Part shown: piece by piece, positions 43,276 to 51,846 of the stretch
How the letters are laid out: each line of letters starts with the position of its first letter
How positions within the stretch are numbered: the first letter of the stretch is position 1
Assembly (NCBI RefSeq): GCF_029193595.2
Contig: NZ_CP135052.1
Coordinates: forward strand, 3,100,001 to 3,164,000
Direction of reading: 5' to 3'
Length of the DNA: 64,000 nucleotides
From: Providencia hangzhouensis
GTDB taxonomy: Bacteria > Pseudomonadota > Gammaproteobacteria > Enterobacterales > Enterobacteriaceae
Translations under genes and position numbers: made by a program
The notes under the pieces: generated by a model
Databases searched by the model: none
What the model was told of the DNA's origin: nothing
Seen by the model: only the letters and a program-made list of their open reading frames with translations

Positions 43276-44600
43276 AACATCGATTAGACAAAAACCGTTA
43301 TAACAGCTTTTTGCCTTCACACTTGGCGATATTAAAAACACCACCGTCTTACTTGGCACTATACGTCGCTATTTCTATTAGTGTAGGCGTTTTTATTGCT
43401 ATAACTTGGTCGTTTTTTGGTAAGTTGGATATTCAAGCAACCACGCAAGGTAAACTTATTGTTTCAGGACGAACACAGTTAATTCAAGCGTTTGAATTAA
43501 GTCGTTTAGAACATATTCATGTCACTGATGGGCAAGTAGTAAAACAAGGGGATCCTTTAATAACTGTCAATGTATTAGGTGTTGACCAAGATATCCTAAG
43601 TTTAAATTACCAACATAACTTCCATGTAGCCGAAATATTAATTTATCAAGCATTGATTTCACAACAGCCTATTGAGCAATTACCTTTATTTAACCAATTA
43701 ACTGAACTAGAACAAAACAATACACGGGCTAGCTATCAAACACAAAAAATAGAATTTGATTCATTAATTAATGAACTTAATAATGAAATTCAATTAAATA
43801 CTGTCAATCAGCAAGCTAGAAAAGACGAATTACTCACTATCAATTCCCTCATCGTAAACATCAAAAAGCGCCTCGATGCACACCATTCGTTAACTAAAAA
43901 GCAGTTGATCAGCCAGAAGGAATTTTTAGAACAAGAGCGAGAACTATTAATCGCTAAAAAAGAAAAAGTCACCAAATTATCTGAGCTCTCAATTCTAAAA
44001 AGCCAGTATCAAGCCTTAAATGAAAAGGTAGGCAGAATTAAAGCCCAAAAAAACCAAGAGTGGGATGAAAAATACAAACAAGCTGACTTTAAGCGGGCTT
44101 CCCTTGAGCAAGAACTATTAAAAAATAAAGAAAGAAACCAATTAGAAATCATACGGGCTCCCGTTGATGGCACGATACAACAGCTTGCTACACACACTAT
44201 AGGTGCAGTGTTACAACCCGCACAGCAGTTAATGGCTGTAGTACCTAATAATCATGTTCAACTAGCTGAAATTAAAATCTTAAATAAAGATATTGGTTTC
44301 ATCCATGAAGGGTTAAGAGCAGAGGTGAAAATAGATGCTTTCCCTTACACTCGTTATGGCACAGTTGAAGGGGAAGTGATTTCCGTCTCTCGTGACAGTA
44401 CTCTCGATGAAAATCTTGGATTAGTGTTCTTAGGGCAAATCGGTCTTAAGCAAAAAGAACTAGTAGTTGATGGTGAGTCTATTGAACTGACACCCGGTTT
44501 ATCCATTGTGGCAGAAATAAAAACAGATAAACGCCGTATTATTGATTACTTACTTAGCCCAATCAATGAATACACCTCAAACGCGATGAGAGAAAAATAA
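43272..44600 (+). CDS. HlyD-family membrane fusion protein (RtxD-like)
   Basis: This is the periplasmic adaptor of the type I secretion system, linking the inner-membrane ATPases to an outer-membrane TolC-type channel (not encoded here). The ATG at 43272 sits in an ATGA overlap with the preceding stop and gives 442 residues. A single membrane segment is near residues 30-50 (YLALYVAISISVGVFIAITW). Two lipoyl half-motifs (GKLIVSGRTQLIQ ... VTDGQVVKQGDPL and IIRAPVDGTIQQL) flank a long coiled-coil hairpin (about 120-290). The C-terminal barrel region ends GLSIVAEIKTDKRRIIDYLLSP, typical of HlyD. It lies 3 bp before the second ATPase gene. Confidence 0.9.
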   Translation: MKHRLDKNRYNSFLPSHLAILKTPPSYLALYVAISISVGVFIAITWSFFGKLDIQATTQGKLIVSGRTQLIQAFELSRLEHIHVTDGQVVKQGDPLITVNVLGVDQDILSLNYQHNFHVAEILIYQALISQQPIEQLPLFNQLTELEQNNTRASYQTQKIEFDSLINELNNEIQLNTVNQQARKDELLTINSLIVNIKKRLDAHHSLTKKQLISQKEFLEQERELLIAKKEKVTKLSELSILKSQYQALNEKVGRIKAQKNQEWDEKYKQADFKRASLEQELLKNKERNQLEIIRAPVDGTIQQLATHTIGAVLQPAQQLMAVVPNNHVQLAEIKILNKDIGFIHEGLRAEVKIDAFPYTRYGTVEGEVISVSRDSTLDENLGLVFLGQIGLKQKELVVDGESIELTPGLSIVAEIKTDKRRIIDYLLSPINEYTSNAMREK

Positions 44601-44603
44601 TCG

Positions 44604-46702
44604 ATGGAACAGTTAAATAATCATGGTTTGGATGCCTTAGTTTGGGTGGCTAAATATTATCAAAACAATGTTTCATCTGACCAACTAAGACATGCTATTG
44701 GTATGCAAACTTTATCCCCTACTGAGTGGGAAATTAGAGAATGCGCACAAATATTGGGGTATGAAACCGAGCTTATTGCAGCACAATATAAGCAATTAAG
44801 AACACTACCTTTGCCCGCTTTAATCTATATAGATGGTTTCTGGCAAGTAATTAGCCAAGAAAATGAATTGGTACTCATTAACCCGACTAATGATGAACGA
44901 AAACCTATTTATAATTCGATTGGGCATCAACAAGCTGAATTTGACATAGTACTCATTAAGGAGCAATTAGAACCGGAGCAAAAAAAGGCCTTTGGTTTTA
45001 GCTGGTTTATTCCCTCTATTTTGCGACAACATGTTAAATTACGAAATATTTTTATTCTCTCTGCCATTATTCAGCTTTTCGCCTTAATTAGTCCACTGTT
45101 GTTTCAAAATTTAATCGACAAAGTGTTAGTTGGCCGCAGTCTCTCAAATTTACACGTTATTGCATTGGCGATTTTTGCCATTGCTGTTGCAGAGCCGATA
45201 TATGGTTTTATTCGTAATAAGATTTTTAGCCATAGTAGTAGCCAGATAAGCGCTGAATTATCAGGGAAAATTTATCGCCATTTAATGGCCTTACCTTTAA
45301 ATTATTTTAAGCTAAGGCCAACAGGGAAAATTATCGCAAGGATCCGTGAATTAGCTCATATAAGGCAGTTTTTAACGGGCTCGACACTGATGCTATTCAT
45401 TGACTTTATCTTTGTTATCCTTTTTGTCGCGGTTTTATTTTCCTATAGTAGTTTGATGGCTTGGATTTTATTGGGCCTATGGGGGTATTTTTTGTTTTAT
45501 GGATGGTTTTAGGCCCAATCATTCGCCAACAAACTCAAAAATCTTACCAAGCCGATGAAAATGGTCTCACTTTTCTCACCGAAAGTATTACTGGGATTGA
45601 AACCATAAAAACGACAGCAACAGAAAAATACTTTAATCAACGCTGGAAAAAAATATTTAGCAAGCAGCTAACTCAAAGCTTTAAAGTATCAATGCGCAGT
45701 GAAGTTGCCTCTCAGTTAATGACTCTCGTGAGTAAAATAACTACCGCAATTCTTTTGTGGGTTGGTGTCAAGGAGGTATTAAACGGTGGGATTTCTCCTG
45801 GCGAATTAGTGGCATTTAATATGCTAAGCGCGCATGTTACACAACCTGTATTGCGATTTGCCCAGGTTTGGCAAGATTTCCAACATACCATCATTTCATT
45901 GCGTCGGGTGGGAGATATTCTTGATGAACCTGTAGAAAATGAACGTAAAGGGATTGCAAACACTTCAAATATTCACGGAAAAATCGAGTTTCAAAACATC
46001 CGCTTTCGTTATCAACCTGATACGCCTGAAGTTATCAATAATTTGTCATTAATGGTTAATTCTGGTGAATTTATTGGGATTACTGGCCCTTCTGGTTCTG
46101 GAAAAAGCACCTTAACGAAATTATTACAACGACTTTATGTACCACAACATGGGCAAGTTATTGTTGATGGCATGGATTTAGCTGTCGCAGATACTGTGTC
46201 ATTACGCCGAAAAATGAGCGTTGTATTACAAGAAAGCACTTTATTCGTCGGTTCTATTGCAGAGAATATTCGTTTAAGCCACCCGCAAGCGACTCACGAA
46301 CAAGTTATTCACGCAGCAAAATTAGCTGGAGCATATGACTTTATTATGGCATTGCCTGATAATTTTAATTATCCCTTATCAGAAAAAGGCTTGAACCTTT
46401 CAGGTGGTCAACGTCAAAGAATTGCACTTGCGCGCGCTTTACTCACCGAACCAGACATTTTAATTCTCGATGAAGCCACTTCTGCGCTCGATTACGAGTC
46501 AGAAGCTGCCATTATGGAAAATATGCCTTTAATTACGCAAGGAAGAACAGTCATTAGTATTGCTCACCGACTCAACACGATTATGCATGCTGATAGGATA
46601 TGTGTTATTTGCCAAGGAGAAGTACACGAAATGGATACACACGAAAACTTGCTCAAATCAAATGGCTTATACGCCAATTTATGGCGCCAACAAACGCAAT
46701 AA
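44604..46702 (+). pseudogene. second type I secretion ABC transporter (RtxE-like), split by a -1 frameshift
   Basis: The frame from 44604 ends at a TAG at 45510-45512. The rest continues in the -1 frame to 46702. The first part has a degenerate C39-like domain (no catalytic Cys) and the first membrane helices; the second has the remaining helices and an intact nucleotide-binding domain (Walker [39 protein letters not shown]). Joining the frames at T TTT TTG (45488-45494) gives 699 residues, almost the same as the first ATPase (701). Only one base is missing relative to a continuous frame. It is thus either a recent inactivating one-base loss in the G5 or T6 tract, a sequencing error, or a gene read by programmed -1 frameshifting. 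I label it pseudogene for the sequence as given; the domains otherwise look undamaged. Confidence 0.7.
45470..45519 (+). other. slippery heptamer T TTT TTG inside a 10-bp inverted repeat
   Basis: T TTT TTG at 45488-45494 is in the correct X-XXY-YYZ phase relative to the 44604 frame (codons TAT TTT TTG). Slipping back one base continues directly into the downstream ATPase frame (GTT TTA TGG). ATTGGGCCTA (45470-45479) and TAGGCCCAAT (45510-45519) form a perfect 10-bp inverted repeat whose 30-nt loop contains the heptamer. The zero-frame TAG is within the right arm. A G5 tract lies just before. Canonical stimulatory structures lie downstream of the slip site rather than around it, so function is uncertain. 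Confidence 0.55.
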
Positions 46703-46709
46703 CACGGAT

Positions 46710-46746
46710 AAAAAAGCATCACACCTATAGCAAGTGGTGCTTTTTT
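46710..46746 (+). terminator. terminator of the secretion cassette
   Basis: The 12-bp stem AAAAAGCATCAC / GTGGTGCTTTTT (one G-U pair) is followed by a T-run, just after the last ATPase stop. Confidence 0.88.
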
Positions 46747-46871
46747 ACTAAAAGCGCTCATTTTACAACCGATTAAACCAAATCATCGTAGATGAAGCTA
46801 TAGCACAAGGGGATTAGCTAGGGTATCATGGCGCGCTGAATTACTGGCACACCCTTTTAGCAGTTATAGAC

Positions 46872-47165
46872 ATGGCAAAAGAACAAACGGATCGAACTAC
46901 ACTAGATTTGTTCGCTGAGGAACGAAGGCCTGGGCGACCTAAAACAAGCCCGCTATCACGGGATGAACAACTGAGGATCAACAAACGCAACCAACTGAAA
47001 CGAGATAAAGTGAAAGGATTGCGTAGAGTTGAATTGAAACTGAACGAAGAAGCTGTCGTGATATTGAATCAGTTAGCTGAAGATAAAAATATAAGCCGTA
47101 GTGAATTGATCGAAGAAATTTTGATGTCACAACTTGAGCATGTTAACACATCAATACTCAAATAA
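46872..47165 (+). CDS. ybfE: YbfE, small basic protein (putative LexA regulon member)
   Basis: A 97-residue, highly charged protein, the same length as E. coli YbfE and nearly identical at its N-terminus (MAKEQTDRTTLDLFA) and centre (DEQLRINKRNQLKRDKVKG). The C-terminal helix pair (VELKLNEEAVVILNQLAE ... SRSELIEEIL) resembles ribbon-helix-helix proteins, suggesting DNA binding, but no function is established. E. coli ybfE is reported as LexA-regulated; I looked for CTG-N10-CAG between 46747 and 46871 and found none. It precedes fldA as in E. coli. Confidence 0.93.
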   Translation: MAKEQTDRTTLDLFAEERRPGRPKTSPLSRDEQLRINKRNQLKRDKVKGLRRVELKLNEEAVVILNQLAEDKNISRSELIEEILMSQLEHVNTSILK

Positions 47166-47288
47166 CGTTATCTTGATAAATCACACAAATTTGACAGACT
47201 TAGCATCATTTTTTCGCCAGAATAAGGCGTAATATTCTATCTATTTTCGTTCTAAATGGGCTCTAGAAGGCGAATTTTCACCTCTAGT

Positions 47289-47308
47289 CCTCTTAGAAAA
47301 ACAAGAGG
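47289..47308 (+). promoter_or_regulatory. hairpin covering the fldA ribosome binding site
   Basis: CCTCTT (47289-47294) can pair perfectly with AAGAGG (47303-47308), the Shine-Dalgarno of fldA, across an 8-nt A-rich loop. A second CCTCT lies at 47281, so alternative pairing is possible. The stem would mask ribosome access. A role is inference. Confidence 0.4.
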
Positions 47309-47319
47309 TTAATCACTTT

Positions 47320-47847
47320 ATGGCAGTCATAGGCATTTTCTTCGGAAGTGACACAGGTAACACAGAAAATATTGCCAAAATGATCCAAGAAAGATTGGGC
47401 AAAGATGTAGCAGAAGTTCACGATATCGCAAAATGTAGTAAAGAAGATATTGAAGCTTTTGATATTCTACTTCTCGGTATTCCAACTTGGTATTATGGTG
47501 AAGCTCAATGTGATTGGGATGATTTCTTCCCTACTCTCGAAGAAATTGATTTCGAAGGTAAACTTGTCGCCTTATTTGGTTGTGGAGACCAGGAAGACTA
47601 CGCTGAATATTTCTGTGATGCTATGGGTACGATCCGCGATATTATTGAGCCTCGTGGTGCTGTTATTGTTGGTCATTGGCCAACAGAAGGTTATCACTTT
47701 GAAGTATCCAAAGGTATGGCAGATGACAACCACTTTGTTGGTTTAGCTATTGATGAAGATCGTCAACCTGAGCTAACTGATGAACGTGTTGATGCATGGG
47801 TAAAACAAATCTCTGAAGAAATGTCTTTAGCTGAAATTTTAGGCTAA
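47320..47847 (+). CDS. fldA: flavodoxin 1 (long chain)
   Basis: FldA is a small FMN electron-transfer protein, essential in E. coli. It feeds IspG/IspH, methionine synthase, biotin synthase and the pyruvate formate-lyase activating enzyme, so it is functionally connected to the pfl genes in this window. It has 175 residues (E. coli 176). The FMN phosphate loop FFGSDTGNTENIA is at the N-terminus, and the aromatic FMN contacts lie in the tracts TWYYGEAQCDWDDFF and GCGDQEDYAEYF. Gene order ybfE-fldA-fur matches E. coli. Its ribosome binding site may be masked by a hairpin. Confidence 0.98.
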   Translation: MAVIGIFFGSDTGNTENIAKMIQERLGKDVAEVHDIAKCSKEDIEAFDILLLGIPTWYYGEAQCDWDDFFPTLEEIDFEGKLVALFGCGDQEDYAEYFCDAMGTIRDIIEPRGAVIVGHWPTEGYHFEVSKGMADDNHFVGLAIDEDRQPELTDERVDAWVKQISEEMSLAEILG

Positions 47848-47979
47848 TAGATCATATAAAGAAACCTTACCCATAGATTGCACCACTGTCTTGTACAAAA
47901 TGAATCACCTAAGCCAGTGGCGTAATCTAAAATAACCGATAAGGTATCCTAATAGGATAGGTTCTCAAGAGATTATCAA

Positions 47980-48080
47980 AATAATGAGACAATGCATGGT
48001 TTCTATTTTTATTTTCCATGCCTATAATTGTAAATCAGTTTAGAAGACAACTGTATTGATGTTAAAAATGTCTCATTATT
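47980..48080 (+). promoter_or_regulatory. fur control region with 12-bp inverted repeat
   Basis: AATAATGAGACA (47980-47991) and its exact complement TGTCTCATTATT (48069-48080) lie 77 nt apart between fldA and fur. The halves partly resemble Fur half-sites (AATGATAAT-like), which would fit autoregulation, but the match is weak. They could also base-pair in the transcript. I saw no overlapping uof-type leader frame at the fur start. Confidence 0.4.
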
Positions 48081-48116
48081 GTTAAATTTATGATTTAAGA
48101 TACAGGACAAACCCGC

Positions 48117-48566
48117 ATGACAGACAACAACAAAGCATTGAAAAATGCTGGACTCAAAGTCACTCTTCCAAGATTAAAAATTTTGGAAGTACTTCAAGAG
48201 CCTGAGTGCCACCACGTCAGTGCGGAAGATCTCTATAAAAAGCTGATCGATATGGGCGAAGAGATCGGGTTAGCAACCGTATACCGCGTGTTAAACCAAT
48301 TTGATGATGCAGGTATCGTAACCCGTCACAACTTCGAGGGTGGTAAATCTGTATTCGAGTTAACTCAGCAACATCACCATGATCATTTAATCTGTTTAGA
48401 TTGTGGAAAAGTGATTGAGTTTACTGACGAATCCATTGAAACTCGCCAAAAAAATATCGCTGCTCGCCATGGCATTAAACTATCTAACCATAGTTTATAT
48501 CTATATGGTCATTGCGCAGATGGTGATTGCCGTGATAATGCTGACGCACACGAAGCAAAAGAGTAA
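48117..48566 (+). CDS. fur: ferric uptake regulator Fur
   Basis: Fur is a dimeric Fe(II)-dependent repressor of iron-acquisition genes. It has 149 residues (E. coli 148). The N-terminal winged helix (LKNAGLKVTLPRLKILEVL; EEIGLATVYRVL) binds DNA. The C-terminal dimerisation domain has the metal ligands HHHDH and the zinc-type Cys pair CLDCGK, with CADGDC near the end. It follows fldA as in E. coli, with 269 bp between them, and ends at a strong terminator. Confidence 0.98.
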   Translation: MTDNNKALKNAGLKVTLPRLKILEVLQEPECHHVSAEDLYKKLIDMGEEIGLATVYRVLNQFDDAGIVTRHNFEGGKSVFELTQQHHHDHLICLDCGKVIEFTDESIETRQKNIAARHGIKLSNHSLYLYGHCADGDCRDNADAHEAKE

Positions 48567-49046
48567 TAGTATTCAACCATCGCTGATAAAACGTAATGGT
48601 TAAAAATACCAAAACCCTGATAATAAACTTTATCAGGGTTTTTTATTTTAAATATCCATATTTTTTTCACTCAATTAGTGATAATTTATGATGAATAACT
48701 TAAATTTAACTATTTATCACTACAATTTTTAGTTAATAAAAAATTTTCCTAGAAACTATAATAGTTGCAATTCAAATCAAAACCCTTATATTATTTCACT
48801 GATGAATATATTCTATCATCTAGAATTATACTTATATATCAAAGTGGTATATAAATAACATTATAGATGTTTTCTAATTTTTCATACTATATAAAAATTA
48901 TTTTATTTCCTTTCTATTATTTTAACTATAATTTAGAAAGTTGATGATTCAAATGTAGCCATAAAGTTAAAATACACTTTAAATGCACAATTACATTTAT
49001 TGACTAAACTAATTACGTATTTTAGTAATTTGTAAGAGATTATCTG
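48567..49046. other. fur-ccmA intergenic region, extremely AT-rich
   Basis: After the fur terminator (48611-48645) comes about 400 bp of very AT-rich DNA with many A/T tracts, upstream of the bactofilin gene. This is where its promoter must lie. No coding frame or named site is seen. The composition suggests nucleoid-protein (H-NS-type) binding, which is inference. Confidence 0.5.
48611..48645 (+). terminator. fur terminator
   Basis: A 13-bp stem (AAAACCCTGATAA / TTATCAGGGTTTT) with a short loop and a T-run, about 45 bp after the fur stop. Confidence 0.93.
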
Positions 49047-49736
49047 ATGAAAAAAACATATCTTTTTCTCAACACAAGTTTTTTCTTCTGGTTTCTTACT
49101 TTAATAGGGTGGTTTTTTAGCTATTTATCTATCACCTTATTTTCGTTCGTATTATCAGTGCTATTCTTGATCTTATACTTCAATCAAAAAAAGGTAAGTA
49201 AAATGTTCACCAAAAGACAAAACAAGCCCACGCCTACATCGACGTCCCCTTCTATAAGTAATGAGCCTGAAGTGACTGCAAAGATAGAAGAACAAATTAC
49301 ACTATCAACGCCTACTATTAGTGAAGAAAAATCGAATACGGTTATCTCTAGGGACGTTATTTTTGAAGGGAATATTACCTCTAATGAGCAAGTACATATC
49401 TATGGAAAAGTCATTGGAAATATAACAGGAAAAGATAATACTGTTAAAGTCATGTTAAACGGCCAAGTCACGGGAAATATTACCTGTAAAGAGCTGGTAG
49501 TTAATGGGCGTATTGAAGGTGAGTGCTTATCTGATACTATTTGTATTGAAAATAATGGCGAAATCCACGGTACTATCCATTACAGTAGCTTATCGATTAA
49601 AAAGGGTGGGGTTTTATCTGGCCATGCTCAAATTAAAAATCCTCCTCATCAATCGGAAAAAGTTACCATATTAAAAGATAAGCTAAAACAAGACGCTATC
49701 ATACCCAATGAAAGTGTAAATAACGCTTCTTTGTAG
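49047..49736 (+). CDS. ccmA: membrane-anchored bactofilin (CcmA, cell curvature type)
   Basis: A 229-residue protein with two N-terminal membrane segments (about 7-25 and 28-45), a Pro/Thr/Ser-rich linker, and a bactofilin (DUF583) beta-helix at about 100-205. The beta-helix shows repeating G-x-I/V-x-G turns (VHIYGKVIGNITG; LNGQVTGNIT; VNGRIEGE; NGEIHGTI). Bactofilins are nucleotide-independent cytoskeletal polymers. A membrane-anchored member named CcmA in Proteus mirabilis affects rod shape and swarming, and this protein has that architecture. It is unrelated to the haem-export CcmA ATPase. It lies between fur and chiP, where E. coli has chiQ. Confidence 0.85.
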   Translation: MKKTYLFLNTSFFFWFLTLIGWFFSYLSITLFSFVLSVLFLILYFNQKKVSKMFTKRQNKPTPTSTSPSISNEPEVTAKIEEQITLSTPTISEEKSNTVISRDVIFEGNITSNEQVHIYGKVIGNITGKDNTVKVMLNGQVTGNITCKELVVNGRIEGECLSDTICIENNGEIHGTIHYSSLSIKKGGVLSGHAQIKNPPHQSEKVTILKDKLKQDAIIPNESVNNASL

Positions 49737-49744
49737 TCACCATA

Positions 49745-49774
49745 AAAATAAGGTGAATATACCCACCTTATTTT
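49745..49774 (+). terminator. ccmA terminator
   Basis: An 11-bp perfect stem (AAAATAAGGTG / CACCTTATTTT) just after the ccmA stop. Confidence 0.85.
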
Positions 49775-49855
49775 CAATTTTTATATCAGTATTTACACTT
49801 ATTAAAACATCTCATTAATATTAAAATATATAGCAAACCTCTTTCCTATCTAGGC

Positions 49856-49890
49856 AAATGACTGCCATAGTTCCCCTATAGCAGTCATTT
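49856..49890 (-). terminator. chiP terminator
   Basis: A 10-bp perfect outer stem (AAATGACTGC / GCAGTCATTT) with a partly paired inner loop, 22 bp after the chiP stop on the minus strand. Confidence 0.75.
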
Positions 49891-49911
49891 GTTACTAAAA
49901 TATTTTCTACT

Positions 49912-51309
49912 CTAGAATACAGTAAATGGCATCATTACCATAAACTTAATATCTTTTTCATCTTGGAAAATATTTCCATAACCACCACCATAACTCGGAA
50001 TATCTGTATGATTATCATATTTGGTAAAATGTAGCTTAAATAGCGTATCTTTTGCTCTACCTGACTGCACGGTATATAAAATATCAAAGTTCCATGCACT
50101 TTCTTTTAAGCGTACATCTTGAGCATATTGGCTATTCGTACTTGGTTTAGCATCCCAACCATAAATATATGAGGTTCCGACTTTCCATCCAGCTAAATCC
50201 CAATTTTTTAAATCATACATAACACCAGCCATAACGGCTTTTTCATTATTAGCATTCCAGTCTGAACGGCCATCCCACCAAATATCCATGCGGCCATTTG
50301 ATGTTGCCCAACCAGGGGTCATACGCTGTAGGAAATAACCTTGATTACCTTTAGCTTTTACATAGGTTCCCTCTAATTTAAAATCAAATTCATCGTAGGT
50401 GTAACCTAATGTCATCGCTTGCAACCAAGCTAAACCGTCATAAACATCATTAACTCCGCCGTCTGAAACTTTGTCTTTTGCCCCATAAAATTGATAAGAC
50501 ATACGTAAATCACGGTCTACAACAGGAACAGCATAGGAAACCTTGGCAAAATATTGGTCCATATAGCTTTTTGCTTGCCCATATGCCCCTTCAAGAACTA
50601 AGTTGTTTTTAAAGTCATATTTGAAACCAATTGATTGTAAATAGCTGATCCCAGTTTTACCATCCGCTTCACGAAAATCATACATACTGCGGTACCAAGG
50701 TGCTTTATAGCGGTCGGTCCACATATAGGACATGCTGAGTTCACCATTTTGCTCAAAATCAAACACCCCGCCCACCTCTAATCCACGGTATGTTCCAGGC
50801 ATATAACTCCAATGGGATGCTAATAGCGTTTGCCCCGTTGGTTGAATATAGCCGCCTCTCCCCCAGAAAGGGCCATATTTCAATTTTGCAGCCGCTTTAT
50901 AAAAAGTCACACCACTACGATCCCCTGTCCATTTTTCATCCCAACGTGATTTTGCGTCACTAAAACCGATTTCATTTGGTGCAGCAGGCCCACTGTTCGA
51001 TAGCTCAATAGCTGTAAAACCCGCTAAATCAAGCCCAATAATGTCCTGAAAATAGCCGGATGAGAAATCTAGGCTGGCATTAAACGTTGAGTGTTTAAGA
51101 TTATCCGCATACTTTTTATATTTATCACTATTAGAGTCTAAATCTTTACGTGAACGATCTCGTTGCCAGTAGTAAAGGCCACCAGTAAGTTTTGAATCTT
51201 CAAAAAATTGCTCCGCATGCATGATTGGCTGGTAACCAATAGGTAGCATCGCTATTGCGATTTTTAAGACGAGCAATTTCCTGCCAGTATTGACATTTTT
51301 ATTAACCAT
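49912..51309 (-). CDS. chiP: chitoporin ChiP (OprD-family outer-membrane porin)
   Basis: ChiP is an OprD-family beta-barrel porin that lets chitooligosaccharides cross the outer membrane. It has 465 residues (E. coli 468). An N-terminal signal peptide probably ends at MHA|EQFF. Family tracts include [42 protein letters not shown] and a C-terminal Phe. The gene adjoins fur, as in E. coli, but the lipoprotein gene chiQ that follows chiP there is missing. A palindrome typical of NagC-type sites lies just upstream. The start ATG has GAGG about 9 nt before it. Confidence 0.95.
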   Translation of the reverse strand: MVNKNVNTGRKLLVLKIAIAMLPIGYQPIMHAEQFFEDSKLTGGLYYWQRDRSRKDLDSNSDKYKKYADNLKHSTFNASLDFSSGYFQDIIGLDLAGFTAIELSNSGPAAPNEIGFSDAKSRWDEKWTGDRSGVTFYKAAAKLKYGPFWGRGGYIQPTGQTLLASHWSYMPGTYRGLEVGGVFDFEQNGELSMSYMWTDRYKAPWYRSMYDFREADGKTGISYLQSIGFKYDFKNNLVLEGAYGQAKSYMDQYFAKVSYAVPVVDRDLRMSYQFYGAKDKVSDGGVNDVYDGLAWLQAMTLGYTYDEFDFKLEGTYVKAKGNQGYFLQRMTPGWATSNGRMDIWWDGRSDWNANNEKAVMAGVMYDLKNWDLAGWKVGTSYIYGWDAKPSTNSQYAQDVRLKESAWNFDILYTVQSGRAKDTLFKLHFTKYDNHTDIPSYGGGYGNIFQDEKDIKFMVMMPFTVF

Positions 51310-51342
51310 TCTTGTATTCCTCTAATATTTTTTAATTTTATT

Positions 51343-51354
51343 TTTCGGCCGAAA
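51343..51354. promoter_or_regulatory. candidate NagC/Mlc operator upstream of chiP
   Basis: A perfect 12-bp palindrome, TTTCGGCCGAAA, flanked by A/T-rich sequence, 34 bp upstream of the chiP ATG. NagC and Mlc sites have a TTCG...CGAA core with A/T flanks, and E. coli chiP is repressed by NagC. The match is by eye only. Confidence 0.5.
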
Positions 51355-51791
51355 TACGATTTAACTTTCCATTTAAATCTAAATATTCACAATGAGTTAT
51401 GCCTCTTGCGATGTATTTAGCCTATTTTTTGCAACGCGAATTATCAACACAGATACAGGCTTTGTTGCCAAAATATGATCAACGACACATTAATTTTAAT
51501 TAATTGCCATTATCACCAGTGATGACCTTGCTAAAAATAAAATGTAATAAATTGATAAATATAAAAAATATAGAGAGAATACACATAAGAAAGGGTTCAA
51601 GATAAAATCAATAAATTAACTGTTTGTACCTTAATTTTTCCTATTTTGTAGGAATTCTCAAAGTTCTATCACCACATTGACCTAATTGCCTTAAAAAAGC
51701 TCAGATTACTGAGTCAAATAATTAGGATAAATGTTGTTGTACTGAAAAATAACATACGTAAGTATAAAATTTCTTAACAAACAATAAAGCT

Positions 51792-51820
51792 AACGGGGTA
51801 CAGGCTACTGCACCCCGCTG
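51792..51820 (-). terminator. ansB terminator
   Basis: A 10-bp stem (CGGGGTGCAG / CTGTACCCCG on the minus strand, one G-U pair) with a 4-nt loop, followed by TTAGCTTTATT, downstream of ansB. Confidence 0.85.
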
Positions 51821-51846
51821 TATTAAATTAACACTTGTTTTGATAA

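Larger units (their letters stand above)
51310..51846. other. chiP-ansB intergenic region
   Basis: This 537-bp stretch holds the chiP promoter with a NagC-like palindrome (51343-51354), then about 430 bp of AT-rich DNA, then the ansB terminator (51792-51820). No gene is supported in either strand. It marks the junction between the fur/chiP block and the ansB/ycaO block. Confidence 0.5.

Noticed and set aside
45461..46702. Independent gene starting at TTG 45461 for the second half of the split ATPase
   Set aside because: There is no ribosome binding site, and the product would begin inside a membrane helix; a frameshifted single gene explains both frames better.
46747..46871. LexA (SOS) box expected upstream of ybfE
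   Set aside because: I read this interval for CTG-N10-CAG and found none; two CTG triplets lack a partner at the right distance.
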